Shown: piece by piece, positions 1 to 7,561 of the stretch | How positions within the stretch are numbered: position 1 is the stretch's first letter | How the letters are laid out: every line of letters starts with the position of its first letter | Assembly (NCBI RefSeq): GCF_031679605.1 | Contig: NZ_CP117522.1 | Location: forward strand, 186,001 to 250,000 | Direction: 5' to 3' | Length of the DNA stretch: 64,000 nucleotides | Source of the DNA: Streptomyces luomodiensis | GTDB lineage: Bacteria; Actinomycetota; Actinomycetes; Streptomycetales; Streptomycetaceae | Position numbers and translations under genes: made by a program | The notes under the pieces: model-generated | What the model saw: the letters and a program-made list of their open reading frames with translations, nothing else | Told to the model about the DNA's origin: nothing | The model's database searches: none

Positions 1-71
1 GAAAAGTGGTGTCCAGACCGCGGGAACCGCCAACGAAGACTCCCGCACCAAACCCAAGGGGGAACCCGATC

Positions 72-764
72 ATGCGTACGTCCCGGATTCGTACCGCCGC
101 CCTGGCCGCCGTCACCGCCGCGCTGGCGCTGGGCCTGACCGCCTGCGGCGGCGCCGACGGCGACTCCAAGGCGGCAGGCGGCGACAACGCCGCCGCTACC
201 GCGCAGAGCCGGTCCGCGTCCAACGGGGACCGCAAGGACGGCGCGGAGCAGGCCAACAGCAACGGTGACACCAAGACGGACGCGCGCTCGGCCACCACCT
301 CGGACGGGTCCGACGAGGTCGCCAGCAAGGACGCAGCGGCCGCCGCCCAGCAGTGCCGCGGCGACGAGCTGCTGGTCACCGCGGTGCACCGGTTCGCCGG
401 ACAGCAGGGCGACCACCTGCTGATCACCGCCTCGAACGAGGGCACCACGCCATGCTGGGTCACCTCCTACCCCGCCGTGAAGCTCGGCGACGACGACACC
501 GCACTGCCGCACTCGAAGAAGGACAACCCGGGCGGCGACCAGCACATCACGCTCCAGCCCGGCGGCACGGCATACAGCGCGGTGAACCTCTTCGACTACG
601 GATCGGAGAACCAGACGGCCCAGTCGCTCGCCATCGCACTGCGCGACGCGGACGGCCACCAGAACCCCTTCTACTCCGTCGTCATGAAGGGCGAGAAGCA
701 GCAGTTCAGCTGGAACGAGGCCGACGTACTGAACTGGAACACCGAGAAGCCCTACGACTTCTGA
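72..764 (+). CDS. secreted DUF4232-type lipoprotein
   Basis: Predicted surface lipoprotein of 230 residues. The ATG at 72 opens a basic N-terminus, a hydrophobic stretch and a lipobox LTAC with the acceptor Cys at residue 25. Residues about 27-95 are a low-complexity Ala/Asp/Ser/Asn linker. The C-terminal 130 residues (C-x-G-D-E-L onset, conserved W-V-T-S-Y-P and a late L-x-P-G-G) resemble the DUF4232 beta-sandwich common in actinobacterial lipoproteins. The function of that domain is unknown. An upstream in-frame ATG at 6 would bury the signal peptide, so 72 is preferred. It is followed by a strong hairpin at 906-925. Confidence 0.8.
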   Translation: MRTSRIRTAALAAVTAALALGLTACGGADGDSKAAGGDNAAATAQSRSASNGDRKDGAEQANSNGDTKTDARSATTSDGSDEVASKDAAAAAQQCRGDELLVTAVHRFAGQQGDHLLITASNEGTTPCWVTSYPAVKLGDDDTALPHSKKDNPGGDQHITLQPGGTAYSAVNLFDYGSENQTAQSLAIALRDADGHQNPFYSVVMKGEKQQFSWNEADVLNWNTEKPYDF

Positions 765-905
765 CAACCCGCCAGACAGCGAGGGCGTCATCCCGGACAC
801 GCCACACCACACCTCCCGCACCCCACCGGCACGGCCTCGGTGCGCCGCTCCCCCGCAGCTCCGGGGCCGCGTCATACCTCCGCTCTCCGGGGAACGACTG
901 ATTGG

Positions 906-925
906 GCCGGGCCGTCCGGCCCGGC
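906..925 (+). terminator. GC hairpin after the lipoprotein gene
   Basis: GCCGGGCC (906-913), loop GTCC, GGCCCGGC (918-925): a perfect 8-bp stem without a clear T-tract. It lies between the lipoprotein gene and the convergent Lrp-type gene and probably ends one or both transcripts. The rest of 765-1084 shows no gene, only short GGCCGGCCAG-type tandem repeats near 952-972. Confidence 0.55.
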
Positions 926-1084
926 TCACCCTCCACACGCCTCCTCGCCAGCCAGGCCGGCCAGGCCGGCCACGTCAGGATCGCGCAGCGGCCACCCAGG
1001 GCCGCGATTCACTTCGACACGCCGAACGCGACAGAGAAGTGGCCGGTCGGCGAGCTCCAGGGAAACGCCGCCCGCGCCGAGGGG

Positions 1085-2113
1085 TCAGCCTGCGGGCAGG
1101 CTCCGAGGCGCGGATCGGCGTCCCTGTCCCGGCGGACGCTCCGAGTGCGGCGTTCGCCGCCAATAGCGCTTCCAGACTTCGAGTTGCAGCGTGCATGCGA
1201 CGGCCGTGACCTCGACGTCCGCGGCGGCCCCGCCCATGATGAAATCGGCCAGGTCTCCTTCGTCGCGGAACACACCGTCGCACACGAAGGTGCTGGCAGC
1301 GCCGATGAGCGCGAGGAACCGTGTGGCCGGGTGGGCGGCGAGCGCTGTGCTCAGCCGGGTGGCCGCGCTCGGCGGGCAGGAGATTTCGAGTACCGCCTCG
1401 ACCTGGTAGCCGAGGTGTCGCGGTTCGACCTCTACGCGGGGGCGCAGCAGTCCCGAGGCGAACATCGCCGTCGCCGTGCGCCGGGCACGGGACTCGGAGA
1501 CGTCCAGGGCACGGGCGAGGTCGGAGTAGGGGGTCCGCGCGTTGTCCCGCAGTACGGCCGCCACCTCGCGTTCCAACGGGCCGAGGTTCGGGTCGTTGCC
1601 CTCCTCGGCCGCGGTGTGCGCGGCGAGCGCCGCCTCCTGGTCCGCGGTCAGCCGCGGCAGCCGCCACGCCGCGGAACTGGTGAGCCTCCGCAGACTCCAG
1701 TGCGCCCGTACCCCGCGGATACCCGGGATGCCCGGGATGTCGTCGACCAGCGCACAGCTGGTCGCCGCCCGGGTCATCCCGTGCAGGACGGCGTAGACGT
1801 CCCCGTGCCCGGATGTGATGCCGACGTGTGCGGTGTCCGCCCGGTCGGCGAGGGCGGCGGCGACCTCGCGGGCCCGTCCGGGTTCGGTGTCGATCCACAG
1901 GTGCACGGGCGGTCCCTCGGCGAGCAGCGACCAGTCCACCTCGCAGATGACACGGAGCAGGCCCTCGTCCAGCAGACGGCCGTACCGGCGCCCGACCGTG
2001 CGCGCGGAGCTGCCGAGCACACGCGCCAGCATGTCGAAGGGTGCCCGGGGCGCGTGCTGCAGCGCAGCGATCAGGTCGAGGTCGGCGTCGTCCAGCTTGC
2101 CATCGTCCGCCAT
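1085..2113 (-). CDS. Lrp/AsnC-family transcriptional regulator (two-HTH form)
   Basis: DNA-binding regulator of 342 residues, about twice the usual Lrp length. It has two AsnC-type helix-turn-helix segments, near residues 8-50 (L-D-D-A-D-L-D-L-I onset) and near 190-235 (L-G-P-L-E-R-E-V onset), each followed by a RAM-like effector region. This duplicated form is common in actinobacteria. The start is the ATG at 2113, giving the usual short Lrp N-terminus; a longer reading frame upstream has no Lrp-like content. It is divergent from the transporter, peptidase and racemase operon at 2344-5944 and is therefore its likely regulator, presumably sensing an amino acid or N-acyl derivative. Confidence 0.85.
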   Translation of the reverse strand: MADDGKLDDADLDLIAALQHAPRAPFDMLARVLGSSARTVGRRYGRLLDEGLLRVICEVDWSLLAEGPPVHLWIDTEPGRAREVAAALADRADTAHVGITSGHGDVYAVLHGMTRAATSCALVDDIPGIPGIRGVRAHWSLRRLTSSAAWRLPRLTADQEAALAAHTAAEEGNDPNLGPLEREVAAVLRDNARTPYSDLARALDVSESRARRTATAMFASGLLRPRVEVEPRHLGYQVEAVLEISCPPSAATRLSTALAAHPATRFLALIGAASTFVCDGVFRDEGDLADFIMGGAAADVEVTAVACTLQLEVWKRYWRRTPHSERPPGQGRRSAPRSLPAG

Positions 2114-2237
2114 CGGCGCCCTTCTTCTCGTCACGTGGTGCGCGGAACCGGCGTCCACGCCGCCGACAGCGCACGGATCAGGCAGCCTATCGGCTCGGCC
2201 GCCGTGCTGGTGCGCCACCATCGGCGGAACGACTGAA

Positions 2238-2267
2238 TCAGGCATTGGTCGCCGAATCCTTGCCTGA
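2238..2267. promoter_or_regulatory. inverted repeat in the Lrp/MFS divergent promoter
   Basis: TCAGGCA (2238-2244) and TGCCTGA (2261-2267) form 7-bp inverted arms 16 bp apart, about one helical turn and a half, in the region shared by the divergent regulator and transporter. The layout suits a dimeric Lrp-type protein. Binding is inferred. Confidence 0.4.
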
Positions 2268-2343
2268 ATGCGGCGGACACTGTAGAACTGCTGCACGACT
2301 TCGTCACCAAGGGGCGCCCAAGCGCGTCAAGGAGAGTGGCTGG

Positions 2344-3651
2344 ATGGCCGCACCACCCGGAGCACGCCCCGGCATGCTCAAGATCTTCTTCGTGTCCTGT
2401 ATGGGGACCACGCTCGAGTACTACGACTTCCTCATCTACGGCACCGCAGCCTCGCTGGTCTTCAACAAGCTGTTCTTCCCCGCCGACGATCCGCTCGTCG
2501 GCACACTGCTGGCCTTCGCCGCGTTCGGCACCGGTTTCCTGGCCCGCCCGCTCGGCGGGATTCTGGCCGGGCACTGGGGCGACCGTGTCGGGCGGCGCCG
2601 GATGCTGATCCTCACGCTGACCACGATGGGGCTGTCCACGATGGCCGTCGGGCTGCTGCCGACCTACGCGGTGATCGGTGTGTGGGCCCCCATCCTGCTC
2701 GTGGTACTGCGCCTGGTGCAGGGCCTCGCCGCGGGCGGTGAGTGGGGCGGCGCGGCGCTGTACGGGGTCGAGTCCGCACCACCGGACAGACGGGCGTTCT
2801 ACGGCAGCTTCACCGGCGCCGGGATCAGCATCGGCGGACTGCTGGCGATCGCCGTCTTCGCGACCATGAACGCACTGTTCCCGGACGCGATGCTCACCTG
2901 GGGCTGGCGGATCCCGTTTCTGCTGGGCGGTCTGCTGATCGTCGTCGGCCTGGTCGCTCGCCAGGGCGTGGACGACGTGCCGCGGCAGGCGGACTCCGGC
3001 GCCCCACCGGCCGTTCCACTGGTCACCGTGGTCCGCCACCACCCCCGCGCGCTGCTGCTGACGTTCGGCCTGAGCCTGGGCTACAACGCCATCGCCTACA
3101 TCGGCTTCTCCTTCTTCCTCACCTACGCCGTCGCGGTGGGCCATTCCACCGGTGAAAGCCTCGGGGCACAGGCGGTCTTCCTCACCGGAGCCACCATCTT
3201 CTCGCTGGTGTCCGGAGCGCTGGCGGACCGCTTCGGCCGGCGTCCCGTCGTGCTCGTCGGCGCGGTGCTGACCGGGGTCTACCTGTTCGCCTTCTTCTGG
3301 CTGGTGAAGAACGGCAACCCGGTGCTGTTCCACCTGGCGTTCGCGCTGGCTTCACCGCTGACGGCGTCGATGAAGGGCGCGACGCCCGCGATGATCGCCG
3401 AACAGTTCCCGGCAACGGTCCGCTACAGCGGCGCGTCGCTGGGCTACCAGCTCGGTGCCGCGCTGGGCGGCGGGCTCGCCCCGACCGTGGCCACCCTGGT
3501 GTTCGTGTCCTCCGGCAGGGCCACGTGGAGTGTGCCGCTGCTGGGCCTGGCGGTTGCGGCGCTCGTCGCCGTCTGCGTCCTGGGCCTGCCGGAAACGATG
3601 CGGCGGTCGGTGGCCGTGAACGAGAGGACTCCACAGGAGGCATGGCGATGA
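2344..3651 (+). CDS. MFS transporter, metabolite:H+ symporter (MHS) type
   Basis: Integral membrane importer of 435 residues with about 12 hydrophobic segments. The N-terminal G-T-T-L-E-Y-Y-D-F pattern and the D-R-V-G-R-R-R loop after TM2, repeated as D-R-F-G-R-R between TM8 and TM9, are typical of the metabolite:H+ symporter family (ProP, KgtP, ShiA relatives), which imports small charged metabolites. The ATG at 2344 has an AAGGAGA ribosome site at 2329-2335. Its stop overlaps the next start in an ATGA, so expression is coupled to the M20 hydrolase. The substrate is inferred to be an N-acyl amino acid or short peptide. Confidence 0.85.
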   Translation: MAAPPGARPGMLKIFFVSCMGTTLEYYDFLIYGTAASLVFNKLFFPADDPLVGTLLAFAAFGTGFLARPLGGILAGHWGDRVGRRRMLILTLTTMGLSTMAVGLLPTYAVIGVWAPILLVVLRLVQGLAAGGEWGGAALYGVESAPPDRRAFYGSFTGAGISIGGLLAIAVFATMNALFPDAMLTWGWRIPFLLGGLLIVVGLVARQGVDDVPRQADSGAPPAVPLVTVVRHHPRALLLTFGLSLGYNAIAYIGFSFFLTYAVAVGHSTGESLGAQAVFLTGATIFSLVSGALADRFGRRPVVLVGAVLTGVYLFAFFWLVKNGNPVLFHLAFALASPLTASMKGATPAMIAEQFPATVRYSGASLGYQLGAALGGGLAPTVATLVFVSSGRATWSVPLLGLAVAALVAVCVLGLPETMRRSVAVNERTPQEAWR

Positions 3652-4841
3652 TGGCTGTACCCGACCCCTCCGCGCTGCGCGATGTCGACGTCGCGGGCCT
3701 GCACCGATGGCTCGAACGGCACCGCGGGCACGTGCTGGACGACGTCCTGGACCTGGTCGGTCAGGAAACCCCCAGCGATGACCCGGCACTGCTGGATCGC
3801 GGCCTGGCCCGGCTCGAGCGGTGGGTCACCGGCATGCTCGGCGAACCGCGGCACCGCTCCCGTACCGACGGCGGCTCTCACGGGGACACACTCACCCTCG
3901 AGTTCGCCGGTACCGGTTGCGCGCCGGTTGTCCTGCTCGGCCACTACGACACGGTGTGGCCGGCGGGCACGCTCGCCGACTGGCCGTGCACGGTGGACGG
4001 CGACCGGGCGACCGGGCCAGGGATCTTCGACATGAAGGCCGGGCTGGCGCAGGCGGTCTGGGCGCTGCGCGCGCTCTACGCCACCGGACACCAGGCGCCC
4101 CCGGTCCGGCTCGTGCTGAACGGCGACGAGGAGATCGGCAGCCCTGTCTCCCGTCCGGTGATCGAGCGTGCCTGCGCCGGGGCGGCGGCCGTCCTCGTGT
4201 TCGAAGGCAGTGCCGCCGGTGCGCTGAAGACCGGCCGCAAGGGTGTCGGCATCTTCGACGTGACCGTGACCGGACGCGAGGCGCACGCCGGGCTGGAGCC
4301 GGAAAAGGGGGTGAGCGCCATCGACGAGATGGCCCGGGTCACGTTGGAACTGCACGCCCTGGCCGATCCGGCGGCCGGTACCACGGTCAACGTCGGCCTC
4401 GTACACGGCGGCAGCGCGATCAACGTGGTGGCGGGGCGAGCCGCCGCACGGGTCGACGTGCGGGTCGCCAGCCAGGCCGAGGCGGACCGGGTGGACCACG
4501 CGCTCGCGCGCCTGAAACCCCACGACCCACGGGCCGACATCACCGTCACCGGCGAGTGGAACCGGCCCGTGATGGAACGCACCCCCGCGATCACCGCCAT
4601 GGCCGGCCTCGCCCGCGCGGCGGCCGCGGAACTCGGGGCGGACCTCGCCGAGGTGTCCGTGGGCGGCGCCAGCGACGGCAACTTCGCCGCCGCGACCGGA
4701 GTCCCGGTGCTCGACGGGATCGGCGCGGTCGGTGACGGCGCCCACGCCCGTCATGAACACGTGTCGGTCGCGGCCCTGACCGAACGATCCGCGATCGCCG
4801 CCGCCGTGCTCGCGGCCTTCCCGAAAGGACGAACCGAATGA
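3648..4841 (+). CDS. M20-family metallopeptidase / N-acyl amino acid hydrolase (CPG2-like)
   Basis: Zinc hydrolase of about 397 residues related to carboxypeptidase G2, which removes an acyl or pteroyl group from an amino acid. Visible M20 motifs are G-H-Y-D-T-V-W-P (first metal His/Asp), G-I-F-D-M-K-A-G (bridging Asp), N-G-D-E-E-I-G-S (catalytic Glu) and a late A-R-H-E-H-V metal His. The start at 3648 forms an ATGA with the transporter stop and lies 7 bases after AGGAGG at 3635-3640; ATGs at 3642 and 3651 are also possible. Its stop overlaps the racemase start in another ATGA. With the racemase it could convert racemic N-acyl amino acids to free L-amino acids. Confidence 0.85.
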   Translation: MMAVPDPSALRDVDVAGLHRWLERHRGHVLDDVLDLVGQETPSDDPALLDRGLARLERWVTGMLGEPRHRSRTDGGSHGDTLTLEFAGTGCAPVVLLGHYDTVWPAGTLADWPCTVDGDRATGPGIFDMKAGLAQAVWALRALYATGHQAPPVRLVLNGDEEIGSPVSRPVIERACAGAAAVLVFEGSAAGALKTGRKGVGIFDVTVTGREAHAGLEPEKGVSAIDEMARVTLELHALADPAAGTTVNVGLVHGGSAINVVAGRAAARVDVRVASQAEADRVDHALARLKPHDPRADITVTGEWNRPVMERTPAITAMAGLARAAAAELGADLAEVSVGGASDGNFAAATGVPVLDGIGAVGDGAHARHEHVSVAALTERSAIAAAVLAAFPKGRTE

Positions 4842-5944
4842 AGATCGAGGGAATCGAGCTGATCCGGGTGACGATGCCGTTGCGGAACAAGTTCCGCACG
4901 TCCTTCGGCACCGTTCACGAACGGGACCTGCTGCTCGTGCGCGTGGTCACCCCCGCAGCCGAGGGCTGGGGCGAATGCGTTGCGTTCGGCGCGCCGATGT
5001 ACTCCTCCGAATACGTGGCGGGCGCGGCGGAGGTGCTGGAACGGTTCCTCGGCCCCCGGCTGCTCGAACGCGGCGAGGTGCGAGCCGAGGAGGTCGCGGA
5101 ACTGCTCGCGCCGGTGCGCGGGCACCGGATGGCGAAGGGCGCCTTGGAAACCGCCGTGCTCGACGCGCAACTGCGGGCCCGTGACGAGTCACTGGGCAAC
5201 TACCTGGGCGCGACCCGGAACCGGGTGCCCGCCGGCGTCTCGGTCGGCATCCTCGACTCCGTGCCGGAGCTGCTCGACGTCGTCGGCGGCTACCTCGCCG
5301 AGGGCTATCTGCGGATCAAGCTCAAGATCGCGCCCGGATGGGATGTCGAGCCCGTGCGCGCGGTGCGGGAGCGGTTCGGCGACGACATCCTGTTGCAGGT
5401 CGACGCCAACGCCGCGTACACCCTCGCCGACGCCCGGCACTTGGCGCGGCTCGACGACTTCGGACTGCTGCTCGTGGAACAGCCGCTCCAGGAGGAACAG
5501 CTGCGCCAGCACGCGGAGCTGGCACGGCTCATCCGTACGCCGATCTGCCTGGACGAGTCGATCGTTTCCGCCCAGGGGGCCGCAGACGCGCTGGCGCTCG
5601 GGGCGTGCCAAATCGTCAACATCAAACCGGGGCGTGTGGGCGGGTACCTCGAGGCCCGGCGCGTTCATGACGTCTGCCGCGCCCACGGCGTGGCCGTCTG
5701 GTGCGGCGGGATGCTCGAGACCGGCATCGGCCGCGCCGCGAACGTCGCGCTGGCCGGACTGCCCGGTTTCACCGTGCCGGGCGACACCTCCGGCTCCGCC
5801 CGCTACTACGAGCACGACCTCACCGAACCGTTCGTGCTCCGGGACGGACACCTCGACCTGCCCACCGGTCCGGGCATCGGGGTCACCCCGGACGCCGCCG
5901 CGCTGGCCGCGCGTACCACCGCGAGCACATGGCTGACCGCGTGA
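4838..5944 (+). CDS. N-acylamino-acid racemase / o-succinylbenzoate synthase family
   Basis: Enolase-superfamily enzyme of 368 residues. The catalytic set falls at K161 and K163 (K-L-K), D189 (Q-V-D-A-N), E214 (V-E-Q-P), D239 (L-D-E-S) and K263 (N-I-K-P). As I recall it, this matches the numbering of the characterised Amycolatopsis N-acylamino-acid racemase. No menaquinone genes are nearby, and the coupled M20 hydrolase and importer argue for N-acylamino-acid racemisation rather than o-succinylbenzoate synthesis; family members can do both in vitro. The start overlaps the M20 stop (ATGA at 4838). It is the last gene of the operon. Confidence 0.88.
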   Translation: MKIEGIELIRVTMPLRNKFRTSFGTVHERDLLLVRVVTPAAEGWGECVAFGAPMYSSEYVAGAAEVLERFLGPRLLERGEVRAEEVAELLAPVRGHRMAKGALETAVLDAQLRARDESLGNYLGATRNRVPAGVSVGILDSVPELLDVVGGYLAEGYLRIKLKIAPGWDVEPVRAVRERFGDDILLQVDANAAYTLADARHLARLDDFGLLLVEQPLQEEQLRQHAELARLIRTPICLDESIVSAQGAADALALGACQIVNIKPGRVGGYLEARRVHDVCRAHGVAVWCGGMLETGIGRAANVALAGLPGFTVPGDTSGSARYYEHDLTEPFVLRDGHLDLPTGPGIGVTPDAAALAARTTASTWLTA

Positions 5945-6097
5945 GGCGGAACCACGCCAGGCTCTGGCGGGTCACGTTTCCTCCCGCCGCGCGATGATGT
6001 CTTGCCGCCAGGGCGCGGAAGGGGGCGGCGGAGCGCCGTAGGAAGGCCGACGCCCCGCCGCTCTCCACCAACCGCGCCTGATCCTCACCGCTCCTCA

Positions 6098-6240
6098 CCG
6101 CCGTCAGCCCTCCTCGGGCTCGCCCGGCGCGACGAGGGCACCGCCCACCTCAAGGACCGGTTCCGGCAAGCCGTCGACGAAGGCGACCTGCCCCCCCCCG
6201 GACCCCGACCCCCCGGGGGGACCCGCCCGAGGGCGTGGAC
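6098..6240 (+). pseudogene. possible TetR-family C-terminal remnant
   Basis: In one plus-strand frame the segment reads L-L-G-L-A-R-R-D-E-G, then K-D-R-F-R-Q-A-V-D-E-G-D-L-P, which resembles the ligand-domain end of TetR regulators. No HTH precedes it, and downstream the frame runs into C and G homopolymers (C9 near 6191). It is probably a decayed fragment; the identity rests on a short resemblance only. The rest of 5945-6450 holds nothing I recognise. Confidence 0.35.
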
Positions 6241-6450
6241 CGGCCGGTCCACGGCGCGGTCCCCCTCCCGTCCGGTGCGGCGCGACGGCGTGGACGCCGG
6301 ACGACGGCCGGTGCCGACTCCGCCCGGTGGCCGAGGCCCGGCCCGCTCCAACGACCCGTACCACCACGGGCGTCAGCAGACCGGTTGTCGTCACCCCAGA
6401 CGGAGCGCAGGGGCGACGCCCGGTGATCACGCGCAGGCGTCCCCCTCGCC

Positions 6451-6484
6451 GGCTGGTCCCGCCGTACTGAAGGTGGGACCAGCC
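6451..6484. terminator. hairpin left of the hydrolase-MFS-TetR module
   Basis: GGCTGGTCCC (6451-6460) and GGGACCAGCC (6475-6484) form a perfect 10-bp stem with a 14-base loop. It overlaps the left copy of the 34-base repeat. It may serve as a terminator for the minus-strand hydrolase operon, or be part of a mobile-element end. Confidence 0.45.
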
Positions 6485-6499
6485 GGGCAAACACCGGGG
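6466..6499. repeat. left copy of a 34-bp inverted repeat (partner at 9584-9617)
   Basis: The reverse complement of 6466-6499 matches 9584-9617 at 32 of 34 positions by direct comparison; the core CCCCGGTGTTTGCCCGGCT is identical. The two copies enclose the complete hydrolase, MFS and TetR genes and nothing else that is intact. They could be the ends of a transposable unit that has lost or never carried a transposase, or independent copies of a dispersed repeat. Confidence 0.7.
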
Positions 6500-6565
6500 C
6501 CCTGGGGTTGGAGCGCCTTGCGTGACGAGTTCGGCGCCGCTTGTCACCCGCAGAGCGGACCAGGC

Positions 6566-6587
6566 GGCATCGCAGTACTGCGATGCC
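6566..6587. repeat. 22-bp perfect palindrome downstream of the hydrolase
   Basis: An uninterrupted 22-bp palindrome with half-site GGCATCGCAGT, centred at 6576/6577. It is nested within outer arms CCCGCAG (from about 6548) and CTGCGGG (ending about 6597). With no loop it could act as a protein site or extrude as a cruciform. It lies 42 bases beyond the stop of the minus-strand hydrolase and may also stabilise or end that transcript. Confidence 0.65.
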
Positions 6588-6628
6588 GGACTGCGGGTGC
6601 CGGTCCTCACCCTTGCTTCCGCCCAGTC

Positions 6629-7561
6629 TCAATCGTCTTCGGTGATGAAGTCGGTCAGCGCGGCAGCGACGGCATCGGGCTGTTCATCGGGGATGAAGTG
6701 TCCTGCGTCCGGCACGACGATCCCGGTGGCGTGGTCGGCCCACGGCCTGATGGAAGCTGCCATGTCGGGGATGGAGCCGTGGCTGCTGGAGATCCCGAGA
6801 ACCGGGACCCCCAGGCGCTGTTGTTCCAGCGCTTCGTGGTTCTTCCGCGCCGACTCGGCGGCGTCCCGGTAGTAGGCCAGGGATGCGCGGAGACCGCCGT
6901 CGGCGGCCACGGACGCGGCGTATTGCTCAACTTCAACGTCGTCGAAGGTGTCGGTGAAGAGGGTCTTGACCTTCAGGAACCAGCCGACGTACTCCCGTTC
7001 GCGGCCGGCGAGCAGTGTCTCGGGCAGGTCGGGCACGAGGTGGAAGGCGAAGTGCCAGGTCTTCCACGCCCGCTCGGGATCGGTCGGAATGGCGTCAGGG
7101 AGTGTGATGCCCGGGATGCCGGCGTCGAGCAGTGCCAGGCCACGCAACTGGCTCTGGTACTTCAAGGCGAGGGAAAAGCCGACCCACGCGCCGATGTCGT
7201 GGGCGACCAGCCAGTATGTCGAGACTCCGAGGGCCTTGACCGCAGCGTGGACGTGCGCGGCGACCGTGTGCGTGTCGTAGCTGATGTCCGGGCGTTCGGA
7301 GTGGCCCTGGCCCGGCAGGTCGATCGCGATGACGTGGAATCGGTCGGCCAGGTTCGGCATCACCTTGCGCCATGCCCACCAGGTCTGCGGGAACCCGGCG
7401 AGCAGCACGACGGCTGGACCGTCCGGCTGACCGCCCTCGACCGCGTGCAGCCGGACGCCGTCCGCGTCGACCCAACGGTGGGTGAAACCGGCCAGCTCGG
7501 GTAGCGGCAGGTCGCGGACCGGGTTGCCGGGGACGCGGGGGGCGTTTGCGGGGTCATTCAT
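6629..7561 (-). CDS. alpha/beta hydrolase, epoxide hydrolase/dehalogenase type (Asp nucleophile)
   Basis: Cytoplasmic hydrolase of 310 residues. It has the oxyanion/HGxP-like segment A-G-F-P-Q-T-W-W (about 55-62), a nucleophile elbow V-A-H-D-I-G-A-W with Asp122, and a C-terminal catalytic His in D-A-G-H-F-I-P-D. An Asp rather than Ser nucleophile places it with epoxide hydrolases and haloalkane/haloacetate dehalogenases. The start overlaps the end of the upstream MFS gene by 8 bases (ATGAATGA), so the two are translationally coupled. The divergent TetR at 8921 with its palindrome probably controls both, suggesting detoxification or use of an exogenous ester, epoxide or halide. Confidence 0.82.
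   Translation of the reverse strand: MNDPANAPRVPGNPVRDLPLPELAGFTHRWVDADGVRLHAVEGGQPDGPAVVLLAGFPQTWWAWRKVMPNLADRFHVIAIDLPGQGHSERPDISYDTHTVAAHVHAAVKALGVSTYWLVAHDIGAWVGFSLALKYQSQLRGLALLDAGIPGITLPDAIPTDPERAWKTWHFAFHLVPDLPETLLAGREREYVGWFLKVKTLFTDTFDDVEVEQYAASVAADGGLRASLAYYRDAAESARKNHEALEQQRLGVPVLGISSSHGSIPDMAASIRPWADHATGIVVPDAGHFIPDEQPDAVAAALTDFITEDD

Noticed and set aside
902..2236. Long plus-strand open frame opposite the Lrp-type gene
   Set aside because: Arg/Gly-rich composition with no family resemblance; it is the antisense shadow of a clear Lrp/AsnC gene.
2131..3333. Long minus-strand open frame opposite the MHS transporter
   Set aside because: Gln/Glu/His-rich antisense shadow typical of GC-rich genes; the plus strand encodes an unmistakable MFS protein.
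4838..5944. Assignment as MenC (o-succinylbenzoate synthase)
   Set aside because: No menaquinone genes are adjacent, and the coupled M20 hydrolase and importer favour N-acylamino-acid racemisation.
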